In this document: in pieces, positions 9,032 through 18,140 of the stretch
How the letters are laid out: each line of letters begins with the position of its first letter
Position numbering within the stretch: position 1 is the first letter of the stretch
DNA from: an uncultured Hyphomicrobiales bacterium
Lineage (GTDB): Bacteria; Pseudomonadota; Alphaproteobacteria; Rhizobiales; Ancalomicrobiaceae
Assembly (NCBI GenBank): GCA_903930435.1
Contig: CAIYYN010000017.1
Location: forward strand, 117,182-181,181
Length of the DNA stretch: 64,000 nt
Direction of reading: 5' to 3'
Made by a program: the position numbers and the translations under genes
The notes under the pieces: generated by a model
Seen by the model: only the letters and a program-made list of their open reading frames with translations
Told to the model about the DNA's origin: nothing
The model's database searches: none

Positions 9032-9465
9032 TGCGATTGATTCTCAATCTGCTGCTCGGCCTGTTGTTCGGGCTCGGCCTCATCGTCTCCGGCATGAGCA
9101 ATCCCGCCAAGGTCCTGAATTTTCTCGATATCGCCGCGATTGCGCGCGGGACCTGGGACGCGAGCCTTGCCTTTGTCATGGGCGGCGCGCTTGTGGTGAC
9201 CTTCATCGGCTATCGTCTGGTGTTCCGCCGCCCGCAGCCACTCCTCGCCGACACATTCCACGTGCCAACCAAAACCAGGCTCGACCTTGCGATCATCGTT
9301 GGCCCCGCGATCTTCGGCATTGGCTGGGGCATTGCCGGATTTTGCCCCGGCCCGGCCATCACGGATCTGGCGGTTGGCGGACAGCCTGCGCTGATCTTCG
9401 TCGCCGCGATGATGGTCGGCATGGCGATTGCCCGGTTAGCCCCCCGCTTGATCAAAAGCGCATGA
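9031..9465 (+). CDS. YeeE/YedE family membrane protein, C-terminal half type (DUF6691-like)
   Basis: A 144-residue membrane protein starting MRLILNLLLGLLFGLGLIVS. It contains GMSNPAKVLNFLD, near the loop of the first repeat, and the cysteine motif GIAGFCPGPAITDL, which is the counterpart of NGCTSGHG in the partner. It starts inside the stop codon of the upstream gene (TGATG), so translation is almost certainly coupled and the two products probably form one transporter. The stop is 15 bp from the convergent pepT. Confidence 0.87.
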   Translation: MRLILNLLLGLLFGLGLIVSGMSNPAKVLNFLDIAAIARGTWDASLAFVMGGALVVTFIGYRLVFRRPQPLLADTFHVPTKTRLDLAIIVGPAIFGIGWGIAGFCPGPAITDLAVGGQPALIFVAAMMVGMAIARLAPRLIKSA

Positions 9466-9480
9466 TAGCGCAGCGCCCTC

Positions 9481-10713
9481 TCAAGCCCTTTCGGCCCAGA
9501 TCTGCGCCAGTTCCACGATGGTTGCCGTTGCCTTCTCCATGTCCTGTCGGCTGACCCATTCCAGCGGGGAGTGAAAGGCATGGCCGCCTGCAAAGATATT
9601 CGGACACGGCAAGCCGAGGGCTGACAGACGTGACCCGTCGGTTCCGCCACGAATGCTGCCCAGCACCGGCGTCATCCCGGTCCTGCGGATCGCCTCGATC
9701 GCATTGTCGACGACTTCGGGCTGCCGATCCAGAACGGCCTTCATGTTGCGATATTGCTGCTTGACAGTAAATGTGTAGGACGAGCCGGGATAATCCGCCA
9801 GAACCCCGCGAACAATTGTCTCGAGCATTGCTTCCTTGGCGGCGAGACCCGCGTCGTCGAAATCCCGCACGATCAGGCTGATCGTCGCCTTTTCCATCGA
9901 TCCCGTTACGCTTGTCGGATGCACAAAACCGGTTTTCCCGTCTGTCGTCTCCGGTGCCATATCTTTCGGAAGAGCGGCAATGATTGCACCGGCGATCTTG
10001 ATCGCATTCTCCATGCGGTCCTTGGCAAAACCGGGATGAATGGCCACGCCGGACAGCGTGATGTCGACGCCATCGGCGGAAAACGTCTCGTTTTCCAGAT
10101 GTCCCGCCGTCTCGCCGTCCATCGTATAGGCGAAGTCGGCACCGAGCTTTTTCAGATCGACCTTGTCAACGCCGCGCCCGATTTCCTCGTCAGTCGTGAA
10201 CAGGACAAGGATGGCACCGTGCTTCAGTTCGGGATGGCGCATCAACGTATCGACCGCCGTCATGATCTCCGCGATACCCGCCTTGTCGTCGGCACCGAGC
10301 AAGGTTGTACCATCCGTCGTGATGAGATCATTGCCGATCTGGTTAAGGAGTTCCGGGTGTTCGGATACGCGGATCACCTGCTTGCGATCCCCGACCAAGA
10401 CAATGTCGCCGCCCGCATAGGCGGGAATGATCTGCGGCTTCACGTTGGTTCCGGTGAAATCTGGCGCCGTATCCATATGCGAACAGAAGCAGATGACCGG
10501 CACAGGCTTGTCGACATTTGACGGGACGGTCGCATAGATGTTGCCGTGCTCATCGAGATGCGCATCCGACAAGCCGATCGCCAGCAGTTCGTCCACGAGC
10601 ACTCGACCAAGGTTCTTCTGTTTCTCGGTCGATGGGTGTGACGAGGAGCGCGGATCGGACTGCGTGTCGATGACGACATAACGCAGGAAGCGGTCGAGAA
10701 CGGTATCAGTCAT
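9481..10713 (-). CDS. pepT: Peptidase T (tripeptidase)
   Basis: A 410-residue M20-family metallopeptidase starting MTDTVLDRFLRYVVIDTQSD, the usual PepT N-terminus. Zinc ligands are visible in VICFCSHMDTAPD (His, Asp) and LLGADDKAGIAEIM (Asp), with the catalytic Glu pair in TTDEEIGRGVD and the late histidine in GGHAFHSPLEW. The family removes the N-terminal residue from tripeptides in the cytoplasm. The ATG at 10713 matches the family start; an ATG 24 nt upstream has no Shine-Dalgarno. It is convergent with the YeeE pair. Confidence 0.94.
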   Translation of the reverse strand: MTDTVLDRFLRYVVIDTQSDPRSSSHPSTEKQKNLGRVLVDELLAIGLSDAHLDEHGNIYATVPSNVDKPVPVICFCSHMDTAPDFTGTNVKPQIIPAYAGGDIVLVGDRKQVIRVSEHPELLNQIGNDLITTDGTTLLGADDKAGIAEIMTAVDTLMRHPELKHGAILVLFTTDEEIGRGVDKVDLKKLGADFAYTMDGETAGHLENETFSADGVDITLSGVAIHPGFAKDRMENAIKIAGAIIAALPKDMAPETTDGKTGFVHPTSVTGSMEKATISLIVRDFDDAGLAAKEAMLETIVRGVLADYPGSSYTFTVKQQYRNMKAVLDRQPEVVDNAIEAIRRTGMTPVLGSIRGGTDGSRLSALGLPCPNIFAGGHAFHSPLEWVSRQDMEKATATIVELAQIWAERA

Positions 10714-10856
10714 GGTACGGGCATCCCCTGGCGGCATGAATTTAGCGGCCAGATATAGCCTGACATGCCTGCCTCGGAAACGCCTACCTCAGGTCAATTG
10801 CACGGCATACCAGCAAAACCGGCGTGGCCGCTGAGGTCGATTGCCAGCAATAGGGC

Positions 10857-13535
10857 TCACGCCCGCTTCGCGCTCGACGGCTTTATTTCCGGCAACTGGT
10901 TCTCGAACAGTTCATAGGGCCAATTGCTGGCCGGCGCGGGCCTGCCGAACAGATAGCCCTGCAATTGCTGGACGCCCGAGGCTTGCAGCAGAACCTGCTG
11001 ATCATGGGTTTCCACGCCCTCAGCCGTGGTCTCGATCCCGAGTTCACGCGCCAGTGTGATTGTTGCCGCGATGATCGCGGTGCTGCCGCGATGGGTCCCC
11101 AGGCCGTCGACAAAGGATTTGTCGATCTTGATCTCGTCGAAATAGAACCGCTTCAGATAGCTGAGCGACGAATACCCGGTCCCGAAATCGTCAAGACTGA
11201 TTGCCACTCCAAGGGCATGCAAGGCATTTAGATTTGCCAACCCGTGCGCTGTTTCTGCGAGCAGTACGGACTCGGTGATCTCGAGCTTGAGCCTGCTCGC
11301 GGGAAGCTCTGTATCCCGCAAGATCTTTGCGACGATCTGGCTGAAGTTTGCCTTTGTCAGCTGCAAGGTCGAGACGTTGACCGAGACCCGGACGTACGAC
11401 GGCCATTTGGTGGCATCCAGACAGGCGCGTTCCAGAACCCATTCGCCCAGAGCGTAAATCAGGCCGGATTCCTCCGCGAGAGGGATGAAATCAGCCGGTG
11501 AGATCATGCCGCGCTTGCTGTGTTTCCAGCGAACCAGCGCTTCCATGCTTTTGATCTTGAGGGATTTGCAGTCAACGATGGGCTGGTAGTGGACATCCAG
11601 TTCGTCGCGCTTGATGGCGAGTTCCAGATCATTCGTTAGCAATTTTCGCTGGTTGAACCGTTCTTCCATATGCTCTTCGAACACGCGATAGCAATTCCGG
11701 CCATCCGATTTGGCCTCATACAGCGCCAGATCCGCGTGTCGCATCACTTGCTCGACGGAATGTTCACCCGGTCGGCCAAAAGCAATACCGACGGACAGCC
11801 CGACCGAGATATCATTATCCTGGATGTCGAAACTCAGGCTGATCGAATTGAGCAATTCGATGGCGAGAGCCGTGAGATCGCGAATCTCCCCGTCTTCGAT
11901 CTGGCACATGATCGCGAACTCGTCGCCGCCAAGTCGGGCAGCGATATCGCCTTCGCGCAGACAGGCCTGGAAGCGTCCGGCGACCTCCTGAAGCAACGCA
12001 TCGCCCAACCCGTGTCCGAAGGTATCGTTCACTTCCTTGAAGTGGTCGAGATCGAGCAGCATGACTCCTATGGTGTGGCTGGCGTTGCCACCCAGCCATT
12101 CGGACAACTCCGACAGGAACTTTGTCCGGTTGGCGAGACTGGTCAGACCGTCATAATGCGCCATGCGGACAATCTCGGCATTGGCCAGCTCTGCCTGTGT
12201 CACGTCTTCCAGCGTCGTGACCCAACCACCCTCTGCCATCGTCTCAAGCGTGATCCGGATGAACCGGCCATCGCTCAACTTGACAATATCGCTTTCGCCG
12301 CCGCGCGCGATCAGCGTGATCAGGCGATCACCGTCGTAGCGGCAGAAGCGCGGCTGGCGCAACAACTCGTCGTCAGAGCCAATGATCCGGAATTCCCGAC
12401 TTCCAACGATGAACTCAATCGCCAGGGATCCCAGGATCGCGCCAAATTTGGCGTTTTTGATCAGGAGATTGCCGGTTTGGCCAAACATCGCGATGCCCTG
12501 CGTCGTATTCGACAATGCAGCGGCGAAACGCTTGTTGACCAGTTCGATGTCGTTGGTCTTGGCTGAAAGCGCCAGCTCCGATTGACGCAAGCGGACAAAA
12601 TGCCGGTGGAGCGACCACATCAGCAAGACGAACAGAAGCTCAACGACAAGGCTGATACTGATGATCAGGAAGGCATGGCTCTTCCAGTCATCAAGGACCT
12701 CATCTTCACTGATGCTGATATCGACCACCATCGGATAGCCCGGCACAGGCTGAACGGAAACCAAACGCGCCTTCTGGTCAAATAGGCCGGACGAGCGATA
12801 TTGCCCCCCCACCGAGGCGGCCCCATACCAAGGCGATTCCTTCGGCATTCGGAACCCTGTCGGAATTTCAGCATCTGGATATCGCACCAGCATCGCACCG
12901 TCATTGCGCAACAATGCCATCGACCGTTCCGACACCTGTGCAAGCACGCTGACTGATCGCATGAAATAGTCAGGTCGCATACCAATGTAGACGATTCCGG
13001 CGAAGTGCCCGTCAGGCGTCTCGATACGCTTGTTGAAATAGATCATCCGCCTGCCATCGGTCCGACTGATGATCGGCTCCGCAACGGTCAAGCTCGAGAT
13101 GGCGTGCTCCTTCAGATTCCGGAAATAGTCGCGATCATTGACGTCGATCGGCGTGGTTGGCCAATACCGCGACGTATTGACCATCATGCCATCGGCAGTG
13201 GCGACGGCCATTGCGTCAGCTTGCGGCAAGCGCGACATTTGCTGCTGGAAATAATCAAACAGCGCCTTGCCCTTGAGACGTGCCGCATAACCGGCATCGC
13301 TTTCACCATCGCGCCGCCGCACCTCGACTATGATTTCGTCAAGGATGATTTCGATCCCGCGCGTTGAATGGGCAACCTCTTCAGATAGTATTTTTGCGAT
13401 ATCATTGACCTCACGCGCGCCGTCTTCGATGGCATCCGCGTACATATGCCACAGACCTACTGCAACTAACAGCGTCATAAAGATCACAAATGACACCGTT
13501 GCTACAATTATTCGCCTCGGATCGACATATTGCAT
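10857..13535 (-). CDS. Cache-PAS-GGDEF-EAL cyclic-di-GMP enzyme (paralogue 1)
   Basis: An 892-residue membrane sensor. TM1 (about 9-30) is followed by a periplasmic Cache-like region (about 35-280), TM2 (about 285-310), a PAS domain (LSNTTQGIAMFGQTG), GGDEF and EAL. The cyclase site RLGGDEFAIMCQ is intact, and the product-inhibition site REGD lies 5 residues before GGDEF. The phosphodiesterase residues are also present: MEALVRWKH, LEITESVLL, DDFGTGYSSLSYLK, AEGVET and QGYLFG. The protein could therefore both make and degrade c-di-GMP under control of a small extracellular ligand. It is followed by PepT and preceded by a paralogue of the same length and order, which indicates a tandem duplication. 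Which activity dominates cannot be read from the sequence. Confidence 0.93.
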   Translation of the reverse strand: MQYVDPRRIIVATVSFVIFMTLLVAVGLWHMYADAIEDGAREVNDIAKILSEEVAHSTRGIEIILDEIIVEVRRRDGESDAGYAARLKGKALFDYFQQQMSRLPQADAMAVATADGMMVNTSRYWPTTPIDVNDRDYFRNLKEHAISSLTVAEPIISRTDGRRMIYFNKRIETPDGHFAGIVYIGMRPDYFMRSVSVLAQVSERSMALLRNDGAMLVRYPDAEIPTGFRMPKESPWYGAASVGGQYRSSGLFDQKARLVSVQPVPGYPMVVDISISEDEVLDDWKSHAFLIISISLVVELLFVLLMWSLHRHFVRLRQSELALSAKTNDIELVNKRFAAALSNTTQGIAMFGQTGNLLIKNAKFGAILGSLAIEFIVGSREFRIIGSDDELLRQPRFCRYDGDRLITLIARGGESDIVKLSDGRFIRITLETMAEGGWVTTLEDVTQAELANAEIVRMAHYDGLTSLANRTKFLSELSEWLGGNASHTIGVMLLDLDHFKEVNDTFGHGLGDALLQEVAGRFQACLREGDIAARLGGDEFAIMCQIEDGEIRDLTALAIELLNSISLSFDIQDNDISVGLSVGIAFGRPGEHSVEQVMRHADLALYEAKSDGRNCYRVFEEHMEERFNQRKLLTNDLELAIKRDELDVHYQPIVDCKSLKIKSMEALVRWKHSKRGMISPADFIPLAEESGLIYALGEWVLERACLDATKWPSYVRVSVNVSTLQLTKANFSQIVAKILRDTELPASRLKLEITESVLLAETAHGLANLNALHALGVAISLDDFGTGYSSLSYLKRFYFDEIKIDKSFVDGLGTHRGSTAIIAATITLARELGIETTAEGVETHDQQVLLQASGVQQLQGYLFGRPAPASNWPYELFENQLPEIKPSSAKRA

Positions 13536-13761
13536 TATTTAATTCCACAATAGATCTGCATATTTATTTATGCATTCTTGAAATCTACATCAAAATATAT
13601 AATTTAAACTTAAACGACTTGCAGTCATCCATGGCGACTTGCGGACAACTCCGTAGCAACACGAATATGACGATGCCATCGCCGCTCGCACGGACGATGA
13701 CACGTTTCAAAGGACTGTTTGATGAGTGGGCTAAGGGCTTGCAATCAAGCCCGGACTGCCA
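13536..13761. other. AT-rich promoter region of c-di-GMP paralogue 1
   Basis: This intergenic stretch between the two c-di-GMP genes is strongly AT-rich at 13540-13612, in contrast with the surrounding 60% GC. The region upstream of paralogue 2 (16465-16535) has the same character. No open reading frame in it is credible. It probably holds the promoter of the gene at 10857-13535. Confidence 0.5.
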
Positions 13762-16440
13762 TCAGGCGCGGCGCAGCGCCGCCATCGGAGTGCCGGTATC
13801 GTGCCCGGCGAGCACGTCATAGGTCCAACTGCTGGCAGGGGCAGGTTTGCCGAACAGATAGCCTTGCATCTGCTGGACGCCAGAGGCTTGCAACAGCAAG
13901 AGCTGATCTTCGTTTTCGACGCCCTCGGCGGTCGTCACGATATCCAGTTCGCGGGCAAGCGTAATCGTGGCGGCGACGATCGCCGTACTGCCTCGATGAA
14001 TGCCGAGATCGTCCACAAACGACTTGTCGATCTTGATTTCATCAAAATGGAACCGCTTCAGATAACTCAGCGAAGAATACCCGGTGCCGAAGTCATCAAG
14101 GCTGATGGATACGCCCAGTGCCCGAAGCGTGCTCAGATTGGCAAGACCGTGCGTGGTCTCCGACAGAAGCACGGATTCCGTAATTTCCAGCTTGAGCCGG
14201 TTTGGATTGAGCCTCGTCTCGGTCAGGATTGCGGTGGCGATCTGGCTGAAATTTGGCTTGATCAACTGCATCGTCGAGACATTGACGGCAACACGCACAT
14301 CTTCAGGCCATTTGACCGCGTCGAGGCAGGCCCGTCTGAGCACCAGTTCGCCAAGCGAATAAATAAGCCCGAATTCTTCGGCAATCGGAATGAAGTCAGC
14401 CGGTGAAACCATGCCGCGCGTGCTGTGGTTCCAGCGCACGAGTGCTTCCATGCTCCTAATCTGCAGGGTTTGTGCATCCACGATCGGTTGATAATAGACT
14501 GCCAGCTCGTCGTTCCGGATCGCCTGCTCGAGATCAGCCGTCAGTGCCTTGCGCTGATTGAACCGGTCTTCCATATGCGTTTCGAAGAAGCGATAGCAGT
14601 TCCGTCCCTCGGATTTTGCCTCGTAGAGGGCGAGGTCGGCGTGGCGCATCAGCTTTTCAAACGCGTGGGTGCTGCTCTGGCCGACGGCAATACCGATCGA
14701 CAGTCCGATGGTGATATCGGCCCCCTGGATCACGAAATTGGCCCCGACCGCGCCCAGCAGCAATTGAGCGAGGCGGGACAGGTCACGCGTCTCGTCGTTG
14801 GACAGGTCGCATAAGATGGCGAATTCGTCACCGCCGAGCCGGGCAACCAGATCTTCAGTGCGGACACAGGCGACGAGCCGTTGCGCCACGTGCTGCAACA
14901 GGGCATCGCCAATTCCATGCCCGTGCGTGTCGTTCACTTCCTTGAAATGATCAAGGTCCAGCAACATGACGCCCACCGCGCCTTGCGTAGCGGGCGTCAA
15001 GGCTTCATTCAACGCGGATTGGAACTTGGTGCGATTGGCAATCTTGGTCAGGCCATCATAATGCGCCATGCGAACGATTTCCTCGTTCGCCCGTTCCGCT
15101 TCCGTGACATCTTCAAGCGTGGTGACCCAACCGCCTTCGGACATTGCTTCCAGCGTGATCCGGATGCTGCTCCCGTCATCCAGGCTCACAACATCGGACT
15201 GGCTGCCACCAGTCTTCAGTTTTATGACGAGATCACCGTCATAGACGCAGAATGGAACTTCCGCGCCAGCTTTCAGGTCCGCCGTGTCGCTCATTGCCTG
15301 GTGGTCATCCAGAACAAATTCAATCGTATGAAAGCCGAGGATCCGCTCGTATTTTTCATTCTTGATGAGCGGCTGGCCCGTGCTGTCAAACATCGCAATA
15401 CCGTGCGTCGTGTTCGACAAGGCTGCGTTAAACCGGTGATTGACCTGTTGGATATGATCCGTCTTGGAGGACAACGCATCCTCGGACCGTCTCAGCAATT
15501 CGAATTGCCGATAAAGCGCAAACATGAGCAGAATGAACAGCGCATCGACGACGAGCCCACAACAGCCAATGATGATCGCCCGGACAAGCCAGGACGCGAG
15601 CACCTGACGCTGGCTGACGCCGACATCGACAACGAGCGGTAATTTCTGGACCGGCCTGACCGAAATCCAGCGCGATTTCTGCTCGAACATGCCCTCAGAG
15701 AAATACTGTCCGCCAGTTTCGACCAGATCATACCAGGGGGAGTGCCGCGGTATACGGAAGCCGGAACGCACGACCGTATCCGGCGAACGCAGCAACACGA
15801 CGCCATCCTTGCGAGCCAGCAACATCGTGCGATCGGGAATGCTGGAAACGACGTCGATTGTTCGAATGAAATACTCGGGACGCACGCCAATGTACACAAT
15901 ACCGGCGAACCGCCCGTCCTGCGCCTCCAGGCGTTTGGCGAAATAAATGGTCCAGACACCGGAGATACGACCGACGGTCGGTTCGCTGACGTACATGCTG
16001 GAGTTACGATGGGACTTCAGATACTCGAAATAATCACGATCCGAGAGATCGACATCAGCAGCAGGCCACGTTCGTGTCAGATTTAAGAGCCTGCCATCAA
16101 CACCGACGATTGCGGCGAGGTCTGCTTGCGGCAATCGTGACAGTCGATCCTGCAGGTAGTCAAATTGCTCCCTGCTTTTCAGGCGGCTCAGATAAGTTTC
16201 GTTCGACTCGTAGTCGCGCTGGCGAACCGTCTCAATGACTTCATCAAGGACAATTTCGATCGCGCGCGTGGAATGATCGACTTCATCAGCAAGAATCGTT
16301 GCGAGATCGTCGGTTTCCCGCAGCGCCGATGCGATCGTGTCTTCTCGAAGACGCCAGACACCCACGCCGACAAACACCGTGACGATGACCACAAACGCGA
16401 TGGTTGCCAGTAACAAACGCTTCGGATCAAAATATTTCAT
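13762..16440 (-). CDS. Cache-PAS-GGDEF-EAL cyclic-di-GMP enzyme (paralogue 2)
   Basis: An 892-residue protein with the same domain order and exactly the same length as the downstream paralogue. It starts MKYFDPKRLLLATIAFVV, colinear with MQYVDPRRIIVATVSFVI of the other copy; for that reason, and because of a GGAA Shine-Dalgarno, the ATG at 16440 is preferred over 16464. The cyclase motif is RLGGDEFAILCD with the inhibitory RTED 5 residues before it. EAL residues are complete (MEALVRWNH, LEITESVLL, DDFGTGYSS, AEGVEN, QGYLFG). The Cache and linker regions have diverged most, which suggests different ligands but the same output. It probably sits in the inner membrane with the sensor in the periplasm. 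Confidence 0.93.
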   Translation of the reverse strand: MKYFDPKRLLLATIAFVVIVTVFVGVGVWRLREDTIASALRETDDLATILADEVDHSTRAIEIVLDEVIETVRQRDYESNETYLSRLKSREQFDYLQDRLSRLPQADLAAIVGVDGRLLNLTRTWPAADVDLSDRDYFEYLKSHRNSSMYVSEPTVGRISGVWTIYFAKRLEAQDGRFAGIVYIGVRPEYFIRTIDVVSSIPDRTMLLARKDGVVLLRSPDTVVRSGFRIPRHSPWYDLVETGGQYFSEGMFEQKSRWISVRPVQKLPLVVDVGVSQRQVLASWLVRAIIIGCCGLVVDALFILLMFALYRQFELLRRSEDALSSKTDHIQQVNHRFNAALSNTTHGIAMFDSTGQPLIKNEKYERILGFHTIEFVLDDHQAMSDTADLKAGAEVPFCVYDGDLVIKLKTGGSQSDVVSLDDGSSIRITLEAMSEGGWVTTLEDVTEAERANEEIVRMAHYDGLTKIANRTKFQSALNEALTPATQGAVGVMLLDLDHFKEVNDTHGHGIGDALLQHVAQRLVACVRTEDLVARLGGDEFAILCDLSNDETRDLSRLAQLLLGAVGANFVIQGADITIGLSIGIAVGQSSTHAFEKLMRHADLALYEAKSEGRNCYRFFETHMEDRFNQRKALTADLEQAIRNDELAVYYQPIVDAQTLQIRSMEALVRWNHSTRGMVSPADFIPIAEEFGLIYSLGELVLRRACLDAVKWPEDVRVAVNVSTMQLIKPNFSQIATAILTETRLNPNRLKLEITESVLLSETTHGLANLSTLRALGVSISLDDFGTGYSSLSYLKRFHFDEIKIDKSFVDDLGIHRGSTAIVAATITLARELDIVTTAEGVENEDQLLLLQASGVQQMQGYLFGKPAPASSWTYDVLAGHDTGTPMAALRRA

Positions 16441-16599
16441 TCCATTTTTCCGAAAAGGGACCAATCCTCACTTAGTGATCGAAAATCATATATATTAAGA
16501 AATATAAGATATAATTAATTTAATAAATAGCCTTTTCGAACATGTACTCGTGTTGGCGCCGAACGCCGCGTGTTTACAGACCTATGCTGAGCAAACAAA

Positions 16600-16635
16600 A
16601 ACGTCGGCTTGTCTGATGAGTACACAGACAAGCCG
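16600..16635 (-). terminator. Terminator hairpin downstream of the SDR-deaminase pair
   Basis: CGGCTTGTCTG and CAGACAAGCCG form a perfect 11-bp stem with a 9-nt loop (16605-16635). Read on the minus strand it is followed by ACGTTTTTG, so it would end transcripts from the deaminase gene. A second hairpin (CGCCGGTGT/ACACCGGCG, 16705-16731) lies nearer the stop codon without a T run. The rest of 16441-16761 is the AT-rich upstream region of the c-di-GMP paralogue. Confidence 0.7.
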
Positions 16636-16761
16636 CGTCATGATTACAGTTAATCATTATTGAATTCATCTGGCTTGATGAACAGCATCGCAGACTTGAT
16701 CAGACGCCGGTGTTGCTTGCTGACACCGGCGCAGCCGCCTCTAAATGCTGGCGCAAATGTC

Positions 16762-17229
16762 TCACCAGCAGCCCTCGTGCAAGGCTTCCGCCTCATCGAC
16801 CAGCATCGGCCCGATGACATCAACGTGACGCTGGCCCGCCCCGAACACAACCCGGCAGGGCAAATCGAGCGTCGGGTTTTCCGGATGCGAACCGATAATT
16901 GCCTTCATCTGATGCTCGCCAAGCCCGTAGACGACCCGTCCGACCCCCGCCCAATAGGCCGCGCCCGCGCACATCGCGCACGGTTCGGCCGAGGAATAGA
17001 GCGTACATTCTGCCAGAAATGCGGGTCGATAGACCTGAGAAGCGCGCGTCATGAGCACGCGCTCGGCATGGCCGGTCATATCGCGCAAGGGCTGATAGGC
17101 GTTCTCCTGCTCCATGAGGACCGTGCCGTTTGCGTCAGCCAGAAGCGCACCGAAGGGATGATTGCCGTTCTGACGCGACCGGGAGGCGACGGCGAAGCAC
17201 TGTCGGAGCAAACGCTCGTCATCCCGCAT
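16762..17229 (-). CDS. Nucleoside/nucleobase deaminase (cytidine deaminase superfamily)
   Basis: A 155-residue zinc deaminase. The zinc ligands and proton shuttle are in MTGHAERVL (HAE) and AEPCAMCAGAAYW (PCxxC). The N-terminal NGNHPFGALLAD is typical of the guanine deaminase/TadA-like branch. The family hydrolytically deaminates guanine, adenosine, cytosine or related rings. The usual tRNA-binding C-terminal features of TadA are not obvious, so a free base or nucleoside is more likely. It begins 30 bp after the SDR gene, behind an AAAGGA Shine-Dalgarno, and is probably co-transcribed with it. The substrate is uncertain. Confidence 0.85.
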   Translation of the reverse strand: MRDDERLLRQCFAVASRSRQNGNHPFGALLADANGTVLMEQENAYQPLRDMTGHAERVLMTRASQVYRPAFLAECTLYSSAEPCAMCAGAAYWAGVGRVVYGLGEHQMKAIIGSHPENPTLDLPCRVVFGAGQRHVDVIGPMLVDEAEALHEGCW

Positions 17230-17259
17230 GGGCGATCCTTTCAGTCTGCTCCGACGGCC

Positions 17260-17997
17260 TCAGTTGGCCCAACCACCGTCGATGATATGGATTTGACCCG
17301 TCGTATACGTCGCGCCCGCCAGATAGACCGCAAGATCGGCAATTTCTTCAGGCTGACCGATACGACCGATTGGCTGGCGCGCAATGAACTGCTTGCGGGC
17401 CGCCTCATAATCACCCTGCGCTTTCAGGCGGTCTTCGAGCGAAGGGCTTTCGACCGTTCCTGGACAAATCGCGTTGCACCGAATACCACGCGCCACGTAG
17501 TCGGCAGCCACCGCTTTCGTCAGGCCGACAACGGCAGCTTTTGTCGTCCCGTAGGCAAAGCGATTTGGAACACCCTTCACGCTACCGGCGACTGAAGCCA
17601 CATTGATGATCGAGCCGTCGCCCTTCGCCAGCATGGCTGGCAGTACCGCCCGGATCAGACGGACCATGGATTTGACGTTCAGATCAAAGGCGAAGTCGAG
17701 ATCGCCATCCTTCATGTCGAGGATCGAGCCTGCATGCACATAGCCTGCGCCGTTGAAGAGGACGTCGAACGGACCGGTCGCCGCCACCACGCGCGCGACT
17801 TCTGCGTCATTGAGCACGTCAAGCTTGTGTGTCTCGATGGCGGGATGACTGGCGGCGAGTTCGGCGAGTTTGGCTTCGGCGATGTCTGTGGCGACGACGC
17901 TCGCACCCGCATTGGCAAATGCCAGAGCCGTTGCCCGTCCAATGCCTTGTGCTGCCGCCGTCACCAGAACGCGCTTGCCTGTCAGATGAGATGTCAT
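17260..17997 (-). CDS. Short-chain dehydrogenase/reductase, hydroxyacid or sugar-acid type
   Basis: A 245-residue classical SDR. The cofactor motif is VTAAAQGIGRATALAF, the NNAG-equivalent is LFNGAGYVHAG, the catalytic Ser is in INVASVAGS and the Tyr/Lys in YGTTKAAVVGLTKA. An Asp at the end of beta-2 (VATDIAE) predicts NAD rather than NADP. The sequence resembles BDH2-like 3-hydroxybutyrate and 2-keto-3-deoxy-L-fuconate dehydrogenases (ICPGTVESPSLEDR, QPIGRIGQPEEIA). It is the first gene of a pair with the deaminase and divergent from the racemase-family gene, separated by a 143-bp shared promoter region. The RBS is GAGGAAA. Confidence 0.85.
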   Translation of the reverse strand: MTSHLTGKRVLVTAAAQGIGRATALAFANAGASVVATDIAEAKLAELAASHPAIETHKLDVLNDAEVARVVAATGPFDVLFNGAGYVHAGSILDMKDGDLDFAFDLNVKSMVRLIRAVLPAMLAKGDGSIINVASVAGSVKGVPNRFAYGTTKAAVVGLTKAVAADYVARGIRCNAICPGTVESPSLEDRLKAQGDYEAARKQFIARQPIGRIGQPEEIADLAVYLAGATYTTGQIHIIDGGWAN

Positions 17998-18140
17998 TCC
18001 GCCGTTTCCTCGCTCACGTTTATCTGGAGCGACATATCAGGCATTTTCTGGGGCGTGGGCAAGAGGCTTTCGACAGGCACTGGCGCTGATGTCGGCTTTG
18101 GGCTTAGATCGTGGCAACTCTGCCAGAACGGGAAGGCGTG

